Shown: positions 28,600-37,071, counted from the stretch's first letter. The stretch is DNA of 64,000 nt from Cardiobacterium hominis (GCF_900637305.1 NZ_LR134365.1:1852501-1916500); one strand, 5' to 3'. Notes: generated by a model from the letters alone, not told the origin. Numbers and translations are program-made.

Positions 28600-28664
28600 C
28601 ACCCCCTCCCCTGCCCTCCCCCGCTTCGCCGGGGAGGAGGGGTGGCATTGCAAGCAGCCCCTGG
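28600..28664. repeat. Partial mosaic repeat element
   Basis: A CCCTCCCC/GGGGAGG-type hairpin is followed by GCATTGCAAGCAGCCCCTGG, a variant of the right terminus of the MITE-like family, lying just beyond the rep stop. The left terminus is not recognisable. Confidence 0.5.
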
Positions 28665-28676
28665 TTTTTCTGCGGC

Positions 28677-30677
28677 TTATTGTCGCAGCATTGTTTGTAA
28701 TCCGGCAAAGAAATCTTCGTTTTTTTTCTGTTCGATGACGGGGTCGGGCGGGGTGCGGCCGTCGTGCCATTGCACGCCGTCTGCGGGCAGTTCGTCGAGG
28801 AAGCGGCTGGGTTCGGTGGTTTGTAGTTCGGCGCCGCGCCGCCGCGCTTTGGCATATGACAAAAGCAGGGTTTCTTTGGCGCGGGTCATGCCAACGTAGA
28901 GCAGGCGGCGTTCTTCGCGCTCGCCGTCGTCGTTGTCCATGCTGTTGCGGTGCGGCAGCAGTTCTTCTTCGCAGCCGGCGATGTAGACCACCGGGAATTC
29001 GAGGCCTTTGGCGCTGTGCAGGGTCATGAGCTGGATGGCGTCTTCTTCTTGTTCCTGGCGGTCGAGGATGTCGAGCAGGGTGAGGTGCTGCATCAGGCCG
29101 TCCAGGGTTTCAAAGCGTTCTTCTTGTAGTTTGGCTATCCAGGCGCGCAGTTGGCTGATGCGTTTTTGCCGCACTTCGATTTTTGCCGGGGCTTTGTGCA
29201 GTTCGAAGAGGTAGTCGTCGTATTCGATGTCGTTGATGACGCGGTTCAGGATTTCCAGCGGCGGTTCGCTTTCGCCGTCGCGCTGCATGGTTTGTAGCCA
29301 CTGGATGAAGGTTTGCAGGTTTTGGTAGGGTTTGCCGCCGATTTCGTGGGCAAAGCCGACTTCTGCGGCGGCGACTGAGAGCGCCACGTGCCGCCGCGCC
29401 GCGTATTCGCCCAGTTTGGCGAGCGTTGCCGCGCCGATTTCCCGCTTCGGGGTATTGACGACGCGGAGGAAGGCGGCGTCGTCGTCCGGGTTGTTGATGA
29501 GGCGCAGGTAGCCGAGCAGGTCGCGGATTTCGCTGTGCTCGAAGAAGCTGGTGCCGCCGCTGATTTTGTACGGCAGGCTGAGTTCGCGCAGTTGTTGTTC
29601 GAAGGTGCGCGCCTGGAAGTTGCTGCGGTAGAGGATGGCGAAGTCGCTGTTTTTTTTGTTGTCGCGGATTTTGCGCAGGTAGATGTCCTGCACGATTTGT
29701 TCGGCTTCGGCTTCGTCGCTGCGCGCGCAGATGACGTGTACGCCCTCGCCTGCCGTCAGCTCCGACCAGAGTTTTTTTTCGACGACGTGCGGGTTGTTGG
29801 CAATCAGGGTGTTGGCGGCGGCGAGGATTTGTTGGTGGCAGCGGTAGTTCTGTTCCAGTTTGACGGTTTTCAGCGCCGGGTAGTCTTCGTGCAGGTGGGC
29901 GATGTTCTCCGGCCGCGCGCCGCGCCAGGCGTAGATGGACTGGTCGTCGTCGCCGACGGCGGTAAATGCCGCGCCCGCCCCGGCGAGCAGTTGCAACAAT
30001 GCGTACTGGCAGTCGTTGGTGTCTTGGTATTCGTCAACCAGGAGGTAACGCACGCGGTGCTGCCAGCGCTCGCGCACCGCTTCGTGTTCGCGCAACAGCG
30101 CCAGCGGCAGGGCGATGAGGTCGTCAAAATCGACGGCGTTATACGCGCGCAGCCGCTGGTCGTAGTGGTGGTAGATGTGCGCCGCCAGCACTTGCGCTTC
30201 GTCCTGCGCCAGCGTTTTTGCCGCCGCCGCGCTGATGTTGGCGTTTTTGTAGGCGGAAATCTGCGCCTGTAATTGCCGCACCATCGCCTCGTCTTCTTGT
30301 TTGCTCAGTTCTTTGACCAGCGTCGCGCCGTCGCGCGCGTCAAAGACGGTGAAGTTGCGGCGCAGTCCGGCAGCGAGGTGTTCTTTTTGCAGGATGTCCA
30401 GCCCGAGGCGGTGGAAGGTAGAAATGTGCAGGCCGCGCGCCTCCTTGCCAAGCAGCGCCCGCACCCGCTCGCCCATCTCGCGCGCCGCCTTGTTCGTAAA
30501 CGTCAGCGCGAAAATACCGTTCGCCGGATAACCCGCGGCGCGCACCAGCCAGGCGATTTTTTGGGTAATCACGCCCGTTTTGCCGCTGCCCGCCCCGGCG
30601 ACGACGAGCAGCGGCCCGCCGAGGTAACGGACGGCTTCGGTTTGTTGTGGGTTCAGGGCGGGGGGGATGGCGGTCAT
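28677..30677 (-). CDS. rep: ATP-dependent DNA helicase Rep (UvrD family)
   Basis: Rep is a 3'-5' superfamily-1 helicase that removes proteins ahead of replication forks and helps restart. The 666-residue protein shows the Q motif (LNPQQTEAV), Walker A (GAGSGKT), motif Ia (ALTFTNKAAREM), motif II (LVDEYQDTN) and motif III (GDDDQSIYAWRG). Motif IV is EQNYRC, with YRSNFQAR nearby, and motifs V-VI are LMTLHSAKGLEF and RRLLYVGMTRAK. The length and the NISAAA/YHHYDQRL region fit Rep better than UvrD. The gene stands alone. Confidence 0.94.
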   Translation of the reverse strand: MTAIPPALNPQQTEAVRYLGGPLLVVAGAGSGKTGVITQKIAWLVRAAGYPANGIFALTFTNKAAREMGERVRALLGKEARGLHISTFHRLGLDILQKEHLAAGLRRNFTVFDARDGATLVKELSKQEDEAMVRQLQAQISAYKNANISAAAAKTLAQDEAQVLAAHIYHHYDQRLRAYNAVDFDDLIALPLALLREHEAVRERWQHRVRYLLVDEYQDTNDCQYALLQLLAGAGAAFTAVGDDDQSIYAWRGARPENIAHLHEDYPALKTVKLEQNYRCHQQILAAANTLIANNPHVVEKKLWSELTAGEGVHVICARSDEAEAEQIVQDIYLRKIRDNKKNSDFAILYRSNFQARTFEQQLRELSLPYKISGGTSFFEHSEIRDLLGYLRLINNPDDDAAFLRVVNTPKREIGAATLAKLGEYAARRHVALSVAAAEVGFAHEIGGKPYQNLQTFIQWLQTMQRDGESEPPLEILNRVINDIEYDDYLFELHKAPAKIEVRQKRISQLRAWIAKLQEERFETLDGLMQHLTLLDILDRQEQEEDAIQLMTLHSAKGLEFPVVYIAGCEEELLPHRNSMDNDDGEREERRLLYVGMTRAKETLLLSYAKARRRGAELQTTEPSRFLDELPADGVQWHDGRTPPDPVIEQKKNEDFFAGLQTMLRQ

Positions 30678-30725
30678 GGGCGGGACGGGTGAAAACGGGC
30701 GGGCATTTTATAGCGGGGGATAGTG

Positions 30726-30956
30726 CTACTCCAGCCCCGCCGGCGCGCGGTAGCGGTTAAGGTCGATTTGTCGCGTAAACAGCGCTTTGATTGCCGCCTG
30801 GTGGCTGATGGCGAGGCAGAGGGTGTCGGGTAGCGCGGTTTTCAGTGTTTGCATGAGGCGGCAGGCGGCGGCGGCAAGCAGCGCCCAGGCAACGCGGTTG
30901 TGGCGGTTGAACCAGTAGGGGGCGATGAGGCGGAGGAAGCGGTGGAGGGTTTGCAT
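30726..30956 (-). CDS. Possible small protein, unknown
   Basis: This 76-codon frame (MQTLHRFLRLIAPYWFNRHN then a hydrophobic, alanine-rich stretch and a polar tail) lies between the rep start and the terminator of the secreted Sel1 gene. No clear ribosome site is visible and I recognise no family. It has a plausible short membrane segment around residues 22-34. It may be a genuine small gene or chance coding. Confidence 0.35.
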   Translation of the reverse strand: MQTLHRFLRLIAPYWFNRHNRVAWALLAAAACRLMQTLKTALPDTLCLAISHQAAIKALFTRQIDLNRYRAPAGLE

Positions 30957-31020
30957 GGCGGTGGCGGGGGGGGGGTGGTTTTTGGATCGTGCGGCGGCAT
31001 GCAGGCCGTCGCAAAGCCGC

Positions 31021-31043
31021 AAAAAGCGCCCCGTGGGGCGCTT
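31021..31043 (-). terminator. Terminator of the secreted Sel1 gene
   Basis: AAGCGCCCC / GGGGCGCTT with a GT loop, followed on the minus strand by five T, lies 11 nt after the stop. Confidence 0.85.
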
Positions 31044-31053
31044 GGCTGTGCGG

Positions 31054-32304
31054 TTATGGCGCGGTCGTGTTTTTGCGTTCGTCCAGCAGGCGGTTGATGT
31101 CGTCTGCCGGTTCGCCGAGGGCGCGCAGTTTGTCGATAGCAGCGTCGTTGCCAAGGCGCAGGGATTCGCGGTAGTCCGCCTTGCGGCTGTCTGCGGTGGT
31201 GGTCGGGTCTTCGGGATCGGCGAGGTCGGCAACTTTTTGGTAGGCAAGCGCCACGGCGGTTTTGTCGCTCGCCGCCGGTTCGCAGGCGCTGCCGTATTCG
31301 TAGTTTTCGATGGCGCGGCGGTAGTGCTGGCGCGCCCGCACGGGGTCGGCCTCAACGCCTTCGCCGTTTTCATACATGGCGGCGAGCGCCATTTCTGCCG
31401 CGATGGTGGCGGCGCGGCTGTACCAGCTGTAGGCCTCGGTCAGGTTTTTCGCCACGTTTTCGCCGTGACGGTAGATGTTGCCGAGGGTTTCGGCTGCTTT
31501 GGCGGCGCTGTCGGTCTGGTCGTAGCCTTCAAGCGCCGCTTTGCGGTACCAGCTGCGGGCGGCGGCGGGGTCGCTCGTGCGCAGTATTTCTGCCAGTTTG
31601 TAGCGCGCTTCGGGTTCGCGTAGGCTGGCGGCGGCCTGGTAGTAGGTGCGGGCTTTGTCCGGGTCGCTATCGCGGTAGTAGTCGCCCAGGCGCAGCGCGG
31701 CGTGCAGTTCGCCGCCTGCTGCGGCTTTTTGGTACCAGTCGTGCGCCTGTTCGGGCTCGTCAGGCTGGAGGAGGTCGCCCAGTTTCCAGGCGGCGCGCGC
31801 GTTGCCCGCGGTGGCGGCTTTTTCGTACCACTGGCGCGCTGCGGCGGGGTTTTCGTCGGCGTCGTAGTGGTCGCCGAGGGCCTCCATTGCCGGGACGATT
31901 CCTTGTGCGGCGGCTTTTTTCTGCCAGTCGGTGCCGTCAAAGCCTTGGTCGTTCAGGATTTTGCCGTATTCGCTCTGCGCGACGGGGTCGCCTTGTTCGG
32001 CGGCGGTTTTCAGGTATTTTTCGGCGGAGACGTTGTAGTCGCGCGCGCTGTAAAGGCGGGCGAGCTGGTAAGCGTAGCGCGGGGTGTCCGGGTGGGCGGC
32101 GTAGCTGTTTTCGCAAGCCAAGCGCAGCGCGTCCCAGGTGGTGCTGTCGTCTTCAAAGCGCGGCGGGGTTTCTGTGCCGGGTGCGCCCGCCGGGTTGCCG
32201 GGGTGCATCGGGTCGGCGACGCGGTCGCATTGGGCGGTGTCGCTGTCTTCGGCGTGGGCGAGTTGGGCGGCAAGGAGGAGGGTGAGGAGGAGCGGGGTTT
32301 TCAT
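31054..32304 (-). CDS. Exported Sel1-repeat protein
   Basis: This 416-residue protein has a signal peptide (MKTPLLLTLLLAAQLAHA, cleavage near residue 18). About seven to eight degenerate Sel1/TPR units follow (for example AARQWYEKAATAGNARAAWK, AHDWYQKAAAGGELHAALR, AYSWYSRAATIAAEMALA). It is probably periplasmic, and its function is not predictable. Its ribosome site AAGGAACCCCA and the sequence upstream, including the palindrome at 32326, are nearly identical to those of the next gene upstream on the same strand. Confidence 0.82.
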   Translation of the reverse strand: MKTPLLLTLLLAAQLAHAEDSDTAQCDRVADPMHPGNPAGAPGTETPPRFEDDSTTWDALRLACENSYAAHPDTPRYAYQLARLYSARDYNVSAEKYLKTAAEQGDPVAQSEYGKILNDQGFDGTDWQKKAAAQGIVPAMEALGDHYDADENPAAARQWYEKAATAGNARAAWKLGDLLQPDEPEQAHDWYQKAAAGGELHAALRLGDYYRDSDPDKARTYYQAAASLREPEARYKLAEILRTSDPAAARSWYRKAALEGYDQTDSAAKAAETLGNIYRHGENVAKNLTEAYSWYSRAATIAAEMALAAMYENGEGVEADPVRARQHYRRAIENYEYGSACEPAASDKTAVALAYQKVADLADPEDPTTTADSRKADYRESLRLGNDAAIDKLRALGEPADDINRLLDERKNTTAP

Positions 32305-32325
32305 TGGGGTTCCTTTTGGGGTTTT

Positions 32326-32354
32326 ACATACACTTTGAGCGCTCAGGTGTATGT
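32326..32354. repeat. Dispersed palindromic repeat (GAGCGCTC type)
   Basis: The arms ACATACAC / GTGTATGT (8 bp) surround a second perfect palindrome TGAGCGCTCA. It lies 21 nt upstream of the exported Sel1 start and 4 nt beyond the stop of the preceding gene. The copy at 33052-33080 is identical and is followed by the same 15-nt TTTTGGGG-type leader. Confidence 0.8.
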
Positions 32355-32358
32355 GGTT

Positions 32359-33030
32359 TTAGGGTTTGGCTTCGCTCAGCATTTGGATGATGCGGTCGGA
32401 GAGCGCTTTGCGCGCGGCGGCGTTTTCGGCGTCGCGCGCGCCGCAGACGAGTTTGTAGAGGAAGGCGTTCAGCGTGATGGCGGCAACGCCGGCGGCGATA
32501 AGGAATAGCAGCAGGAGCAGCAGGCCGGCAGTGATTTGTTTGGCGAGGGCGATGGCAAGCAGGATGCTGCTTATCCAGACGATGATGTCGAGTACTCTCA
32601 GGGAGAGTGGTTTTTTGAGCTGGAAGATGGCGGGCAGTCGGTCGGCGCGCCAGCTGGTTTTTTGTAGGGTGTAGTTGTGAAAGGCGATAAATGGCCCGCT
32701 ATTACTGCCGCGCGGGACTATCCAGACGGCTGCCGCATCGTGTCCGTCGCGCAGGGCGATGTCCCAGTCAGTCATGGCAAAGTCTTCTTCTTGCCCGCTC
32801 GTTTGGTTGCGCAGGAAGTATTTGTCGTGGATGCGGGTGTGGCTGGTGGTGGTGATGGGGTTGATTTTGCCGCGTACTTTGCCGTCCAGTCCGGTATGGA
32901 TATGGCCGTCGCCACCGCTGGTTTCGGTGTAAACGGTTCGTTCTTTGTTGACGCCTACGGCGATGCCACGGTGGATGTTGATGTTGCAGTGGTATTTGTC
33001 GTTGTAGTGGAATTCTTCTTTTTCGGCCAT
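32359..33030 (-). CDS. Membrane protein of a two-member paralogous family (copy B)
   Basis: This 223-residue protein is homologous to the product of 18957-19625. Shared features are HYNDKYHC near the N-terminus, GGDGHIHTG, TDWDIALRDGHDAAAVWI, a pair of hydrophobic segments (about 145-163 and 167-190) and a charged tail. No signal peptide is present. The start at 33030 is set by AAGGAACCAAC. The longer frame upstream overlaps the hydrolase gene antiparallel in codon choice and is rejected. The function is unknown. Confidence 0.75.
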   Translation of the reverse strand: MAEKEEFHYNDKYHCNINIHRGIAVGVNKERTVYTETSGGDGHIHTGLDGKVRGKINPITTTSHTRIHDKYFLRNQTSGQEEDFAMTDWDIALRDGHDAAAVWIVPRGSNSGPFIAFHNYTLQKTSWRADRLPAIFQLKKPLSLRVLDIIVWISSILLAIALAKQITAGLLLLLLFLIAAGVAAITLNAFLYKLVCGARDAENAAARKALSDRIIQMLSEAKP

Positions 33031-33051
33031 GTTGGTTCCTTTTGGGGTTTT

Positions 33052-33080
33052 ACATACACTTTGAGCGCTCAGGTGTATGT
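33052..33080. repeat. Dispersed palindromic repeat (GAGCGCTC type)
   Basis: This is identical over 29 bp to the copy at 32326-32354 and extends into the same GGTTTT/CCTTTTGG leader. It lies 6 nt after the alpha/beta hydrolase stop and 21 nt upstream of the paralogous membrane gene. Confidence 0.8.
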
Positions 33081-33086
33081 AAGTGG

Positions 33087-33947
33087 TTATAGCGGTTTTT
33101 CCCGCCAGAATTGTTTGATGGCGGCGGCGACGGCTGCGGGGTGGTCCATGTGCAGGTGGTGGCCGCCGTCGAGTTTGGCGACGCGGATGTCTTGTGTCAG
33201 GCGGTAGCGCTCGGGCAGGTAGTGCCAGTGCGCGGTGAAGCCTTCGTTGCCTTCGATCATGAGGACGGGCGCAGTGATGCGCGGGATGAATTCTTGGACT
33301 TGTTCTTCGGAGAGCATCATCGGTTGCCATACGGTGAGGCGTTTGTCGCTGATAAAGCGGTAGCCCTGCGCTTCTTCGATGAGGTTGCGCCGCACCAGAC
33401 GTTCGGCGCTTTCCGGCCGCATCGCGCCCGCCTTGATGCGCGCGGCGACAAGCGGCGCGAGGTCGTGGTAGTAGCGGGTGCTGCGCGGGTTCATGTAGTC
33501 CATGGTCAGCAGGCGTTCGCGCATGCGCTCCGGCAGGTCGTTGTGGTTGGAGACGTAGGGCGTGCCGTAGCATTCGATGCAGACGAGGCGCGCGATGCGG
33601 TCGTGGAAGGTGCCCGCCAGCATGCTGGCGACTGCCGCGCCCAGCGAGTGGCAAACAAAGTCTATTTTTGTAAGCCCCAGGGTTTCGGCGGCGAACATGG
33701 CGTCGCGCATGTGGTCGGTAAAGTGGTAGCCGGCGCCGAGCGGGCGGTGCGCGCTGCGCCCGTGGCCGGCGAATTCGAGGGCGATGAGCGAGGTGTTGTC
33801 GTCAATGAGGTGCGGCGCGAGCGGGGCGAAGCTGGCGGCGTTGTCGAGCCAGCCGTGCAGGGCGAGGACGATGTGTTCGCCGTCGCCCCAGCGCTGTCCG
33901 GCGAGGCGGATGTGGGGCAGGTCGATGCTGATTTCGCGGGGTGTCAT
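33087..33947 (-). CDS. Alpha/beta hydrolase
   Basis: This is a soluble alpha/beta-fold hydrolase of about 286 residues with HGWLDNAASF near the oxyanion hole, FAGHGRSAH, the nucleophile elbow CHSLGAAVA, and a C-terminal LDGGHHLHMDHP supplying the histidine. The closest look is to serine hydrolase-like or proline-iminopeptidase-like enzymes, and the substrate is unknown. ATG at 33947 overlaps the tas stop as ATGA, while another ATG two codons upstream (33953) is also possible. Confidence 0.85.
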   Translation of the reverse strand: MTPREISIDLPHIRLAGQRWGDGEHIVLALHGWLDNAASFAPLAPHLIDDNTSLIALEFAGHGRSAHRPLGAGYHFTDHMRDAMFAAETLGLTKIDFVCHSLGAAVASMLAGTFHDRIARLVCIECYGTPYVSNHNDLPERMRERLLTMDYMNPRSTRYYHDLAPLVAARIKAGAMRPESAERLVRRNLIEEAQGYRFISDKRLTVWQPMMLSEEQVQEFIPRITAPVLMIEGNEGFTAHWHYLPERYRLTQDIRVAKLDGGHHLHMDHPAAVAAAIKQFWREKPL

Positions 33948-34993
33948 GGGCATGGGTTGCTGATTTCGGCGTGGATGGTGTCAATGGCGGCGAGGGTGTC
34001 GTCGCTCAAGTTGATGTCGATACTGGAGATGTTTTCGGCGAGCTGATCGAGCGTGGTCGCGCCGATGATGTTGGCAGTGACGAACGGGCGGCTATTGACG
34101 AAGGCAAGCGCCATTTGTGTGAGGCTGAGTCCGGCCTGTGCGGCGATTTGTGCGTAGCGCTCCACGGCGGCGAAGCCTTGCGGCTTGGTGTAGCGGGTGA
34201 AGCGCGCAAAGCGGGCGATGCGCCATTCGGGTTGCCACGGTTTTGTGCGGTATTTGCCGCTGAGCAGGCCGAAGGCGAGCGGTGAGTAGGCGAGCAGGCC
34301 GATGTTTTCGCGCAGGCTGATTTCGGCGAGGCCGACTTCGTAGCTGCGGTTGAGCAGGTTGTAGGGGTTTTGGATGGAGACGGCGCGGGTGCGCTGGGCG
34401 TGTTCGCTTTCGCGCAGGTGTGCCATCACGCCCCAGGGGGTTTCGTTGGAAAGTCCATAGGCGCGGATTTTTCCGGCCTGGACGAGTTCGTCCAACGCGG
34501 CGACGGTTTCTGCCAATGGGGTGAGGTCGGCAGGGTCATCCAGCGCGCTCATGCCGAGGCGGCCGAAGTAATTGACGCGCCGCTCGGGCCAGTGCAACTG
34601 GTAGAGGTCGAGGTAGTCGGTGTGCAGGCGGGCGAGCGAGGCGTCGCAGGCGGCGTGAATTTGTGCGCGGGTGAAACGCGAACCGCCGCGGATGTAGTCC
34701 TGGCCGTCGTCGCCGCGCGAGGGGCCGGCGATTTTGCTGGCGAGGATGATGTCATCGCGTTTGCCGCGGCGCTTCAGCCAACTGCCGAGGTATTGTTCGG
34801 TGCGGGTGTAGGTCTCGCGCCCCGGCGGCACGGGGTACATTTCGGCGGTGTCGATGAAGTTCACGCCCCGCTCAAGGGCGTAATCGAGCTGCGCATGCGC
34901 CTCGGCCTCGCTGTTCTGCTCGCCGAAGGTCATGGTGCCAAGGCAGATGACGCTGACGTCAATGCCGGTCTGGCCAAGTTTGCGGTACTGCAT
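33944..34993 (-). CDS. tas: Tas-type NADP(H)-dependent aldo-keto reductase
   Basis: This 349-residue aldo/keto reductase matches the Tas subfamily, with MQYRKLGQTGIDVSVICLGTM at the start, cut here to the first 19 identical-looking residues by family comparison. The catalytic tetrad residues are Asp48, Tyr53, Lys87 and His134 (FIDTAEMYP, ILASKI, YQLHWP). GLSNETPWGV, SIQNPYNLLNR and LAYSPLAFGLLSGKY are also typical. E. coli Tas can complement prephenate-dehydrogenase starvation phenotypes, but the true substrate is unclear. It is coupled to the hydrolase by ATGA. Confidence 0.9.
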   Translation of the reverse strand: MQYRKLGQTGIDVSVICLGTMTFGEQNSEAEAHAQLDYALERGVNFIDTAEMYPVPPGRETYTRTEQYLGSWLKRRGKRDDIILASKIAGPSRGDDGQDYIRGGSRFTRAQIHAACDASLARLHTDYLDLYQLHWPERRVNYFGRLGMSALDDPADLTPLAETVAALDELVQAGKIRAYGLSNETPWGVMAHLRESEHAQRTRAVSIQNPYNLLNRSYEVGLAEISLRENIGLLAYSPLAFGLLSGKYRTKPWQPEWRIARFARFTRYTKPQGFAAVERYAQIAAQAGLSLTQMALAFVNSRPFVTANIIGATTLDQLAENISSIDINLSDDTLAAIDTIHAEISNPCP

Positions 34994-35066
34994 GGGGTTC
35001 TCCGTAAAAGCGCGTACCTTACCATCGCGCGAGGAAAGTGCAATGCACCGAGATAAGAATCCCTCT

Positions 35067-35095
35067 TGTTTACAGCTTAATGCTGCCCGCGTATA
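35067..35095 (+). promoter_or_regulatory. Sigma70 promoter of exbB-exbD-tonB
   Basis: TTTACA and TATAGT, each one base from consensus, are separated by 17 bp and end 34 nt before the exbB ATG. A GATAAGAAT stretch just upstream is only a partial Fur-box match, so iron control is plausible but not shown. Confidence 0.7.
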
Positions 35096-35128
35096 GTGGC
35101 GCCTCTATTAACTCGCGAGGACTCCAAC

Positions 35129-35566
35129 ATGGAATTTCTGAAAGCACACGTCGATTACATCATTCTTGGCATACTCGGCCTCATGAGCCTAATCATGCTG
35201 TGGAAAGTGGTAGAGCGATACATATTCTTCGCCCGCATGGACGTGCGCGATTACCCCAATATCCATGAACTCAATATCGCGCTGGAACGCAATCTGACGC
35301 CCATTTACACCATCGGCTCCAATGCGCCGTATGTGGGACTGCTGGGAACCGTCACCGGGATTTTGATTACCTTCTACGATATGGGACAACACGGCGGCAA
35401 TATTGACGCGGCACAAATTATGGTCGGCCTCGCGCTTGCCCTGAAAGCGACCGCACTCGGCATCCTCGTCGCCATACCCTCCATCATGTTTTACAACATG
35501 CTCTCGCGCAAAGTCGATATCCGTCGCGAAAAATGGCTGTCTTACCAAATCGGGAATGCGCGATGA
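35129..35566 (+). CDS. exbB: Short-form TonB-system ExbB
   Basis: ExbB forms the proton-driven motor with ExbD that energises TonB. At 145 residues it is much shorter than the 244-residue E. coli protein and resembles the compact Haemophilus and Helicobacter type. Features are one N-terminal helix (about 7-24), SNAPYVGLLGTVTGILITFY, and LALKATALGILVAIPSIMFYN, the proton-path helices. The ATG at 35129 follows GCGAGGACTCCAAC. It overlaps exbD by 4 nt. Confidence 0.92.
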   Translation: MEFLKAHVDYIILGILGLMSLIMLWKVVERYIFFARMDVRDYPNIHELNIALERNLTPIYTIGSNAPYVGLLGTVTGILITFYDMGQHGGNIDAAQIMVGLALALKATALGILVAIPSIMFYNMLSRKVDIRREKWLSYQIGNAR

Positions 35567-35958
35567 AAAAATTTGACCAAATCAACGTTATTCCCTTCAT
35601 CGACATCATGCTGGTATTGCTCGCCATCGTCTTGATGACGGCAACCTTTATCGCCCAGGGAAAAATAGACGTCAATCTGCCGACCTCAAAATCACCCGCC
35701 GCGCTGCATTCCGAAGACACGCTGAAACTCATCACCATCGATAAAGACGGCATCTACTATTTGAAAGACGGCGAAATTGTCGATGAAAAAATCAGCGTGA
35801 ACGAACTGGAAAAAATCGTCGAAAATTGGCCGGAAAACCAGCGCGTCACCCTGAAAATAGACGCCAAGACGCCCTTCCAGCATTTCATCGAAATCCAAGA
35901 AATGCTGAAAAACAAAAAATTCCGCGTCGCTGTACTCGCCGTACCAGAGGAGAAATAA
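35563..35958 (+). CDS. exbD: TonB-system ExbD
   Basis: This 131-residue protein has a short cytosolic segment and a single transmembrane helix carrying the essential proton-binding aspartate (NVIPFIDIMLVLLAIVL, Asp near residue 14). A periplasmic ExbD domain with VNLPTSKSPA, ITIDKDGIYYL and VTLKIDAKTPF follows. The start overlaps the exbB stop as ATGA. It pairs with the short ExbB type and is followed 1 nt later by tonB. Confidence 0.93.
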   Translation: MKKFDQINVIPFIDIMLVLLAIVLMTATFIAQGKIDVNLPTSKSPAALHSEDTLKLITIDKDGIYYLKDGEIVDEKISVNELEKIVENWPENQRVTLKIDAKTPFQHFIEIQEMLKNKKFRVAVLAVPEEK

Positions 35959-35959
35959 C

Positions 35960-36835
35960 ATGGCCGGATACAGCCGGGCGAGAAGCGCGGCGGCCTTTTG
36001 CCTCTCGCTCGCCGTACACACCGCGCTCTTTGGCGGCGGATGGTATCTCTACCAAAGCGGGCGCGCCGCACCCGTTGCGGTTGAAAACGTATTGGGCTGG
36101 GAATCGCTGGAATACCTAGTCACAGAAGAACACGCCCCCGCGCCGCCACCTGCGTCCGAACCTCCCCCGCCACCGCCGGAACCGGAGCCTGAACCCGAGC
36201 CCGAACCAAAACCCCAACCCGTCGTCGAAGAAAAAGCCGCGCCGGTAGAAATCAAAAAAGAACCGCCGCCCCCGCCGAAAAAAGAAGAGCCCAAAAAAGA
36301 AAAGCCCAAAGAAAAGCCCAAACCGAAAAAAGAAAAACCGAAAGAGCCGCCCAAGCCCAAAGAAAGACCCAAACCGCGCGAAGAAGCGCCGCCACAACCC
36401 GTGCCGCAAATCCGCGAACGGCCGCAAATCACCCCGCCTGCGCCGCGCCCGGTCAATATCGCGCCGCCCGGTAACAATAACTACGGACAAACGCCCAATG
36501 CCGCCGCCAATAACGGCAACAAGGCCAATGGCGGCTCCGCGAACGGTGCACAAAGCGGCAACAAACAAAGCGCAGCCAGTTACAACGCCGGACTACAAGG
36601 ACGCCTCGCCAGCACTGTACAAAAACGCAAAGGCCGCATCCGCGAACGCGGCACGGCGAGCGTCGGCTTCGATATCCAGCCGAACGGCCAATTCACCAAC
36701 ATCCGCATCGAACAAAGCTCCGGCGTACAGCGCATTGACGACCTCATCCTGGAATCCGTGCGCAGCGTCGGCCGCTACGACCCGCCACCGGACGGCCGCA
36801 CCATCCACAGAACCATCCCGCTCAACGTCAAATAA
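35960..36835 (+). CDS. tonB: TonB energy transducer
   Basis: TonB links the ExbB-ExbD motor to outer-membrane receptors for iron, haem and similar cargo. The 291-residue protein has an N-terminal helix with Ser16 and His20 (LSLAVHTALF), equivalent to the S-x3-H motif. A long Pro-Glu/Pro-Lys spacer (about 58-145), a Gly/Asn/Ala-rich linker and a C-terminal TonB domain follow (ASVGFDIQPNGQFTNIRI, SSGVQRIDDLILESVRSV). It is the third gene of exbB-exbD-tonB. No TonB-dependent receptor gene is in the window. Confidence 0.93.
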   Translation: MAGYSRARSAAAFCLSLAVHTALFGGGWYLYQSGRAAPVAVENVLGWESLEYLVTEEHAPAPPPASEPPPPPPEPEPEPEPEPKPQPVVEEKAAPVEIKKEPPPPPKKEEPKKEKPKEKPKPKKEKPKEPPKPKERPKPREEAPPQPVPQIRERPQITPPAPRPVNIAPPGNNNYGQTPNAAANNGNKANGGSANGAQSGNKQSAASYNAGLQGRLASTVQKRKGRIRERGTASVGFDIQPNGQFTNIRIEQSSGVQRIDDLILESVRSVGRYDPPPDGRTIHRTIPLNVK

Positions 36836-36837
36836 AT

Positions 36838-37071
36838 CTTTCTCTCCGGCAATCTCACGCCGACCAGACCGCGCGCGGTCGCGTCGGCGGCGTTGCCAAT
36901 CGCAACAAAAACCACCAAAAGAAACATACAGGCAAGGACGGCAGCCTTTACGGCATGTCGATGAGTCACGGCTTTAACCTCAAACTATCGGCCAAAACCT
37001 ATCTCGACGCCGGAACGGCCGACGGTTTTGATCTGGTAAACCTGACACAGTTGCGCGGGAATCTCCGGTAA
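36838..37071 (+). other. Open frame without a clear start, possible gene remnant
   Basis: In the 442-bp gap after tonB one frame stays open for about 77 codons to TAA at 37069. It includes GKDGSLYGMSMSHGFNLKL and TYLDAGTADGFDLVNLTQL, which look like real protein sequence but match nothing I can name. The only ATGs (36955, 36961) lack ribosome sites. It may be the 3' remnant of a lost gene. The rest of the gap (37072-37223) is AT-rich and shows nothing else. Confidence 0.25.

Noticed and set aside
35041-35066. Fur box upstream of exbB
   Set aside because: GATAAGAAT matches only part of the consensus and the remaining half is poor.
36775-36969. Minus-strand 64-codon frame with a signal-peptide-like start
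   Set aside because: It overlaps the 3' end of tonB in antisense, lacks a ribosome site, and its hydrophobic start can arise from the complementary base composition.
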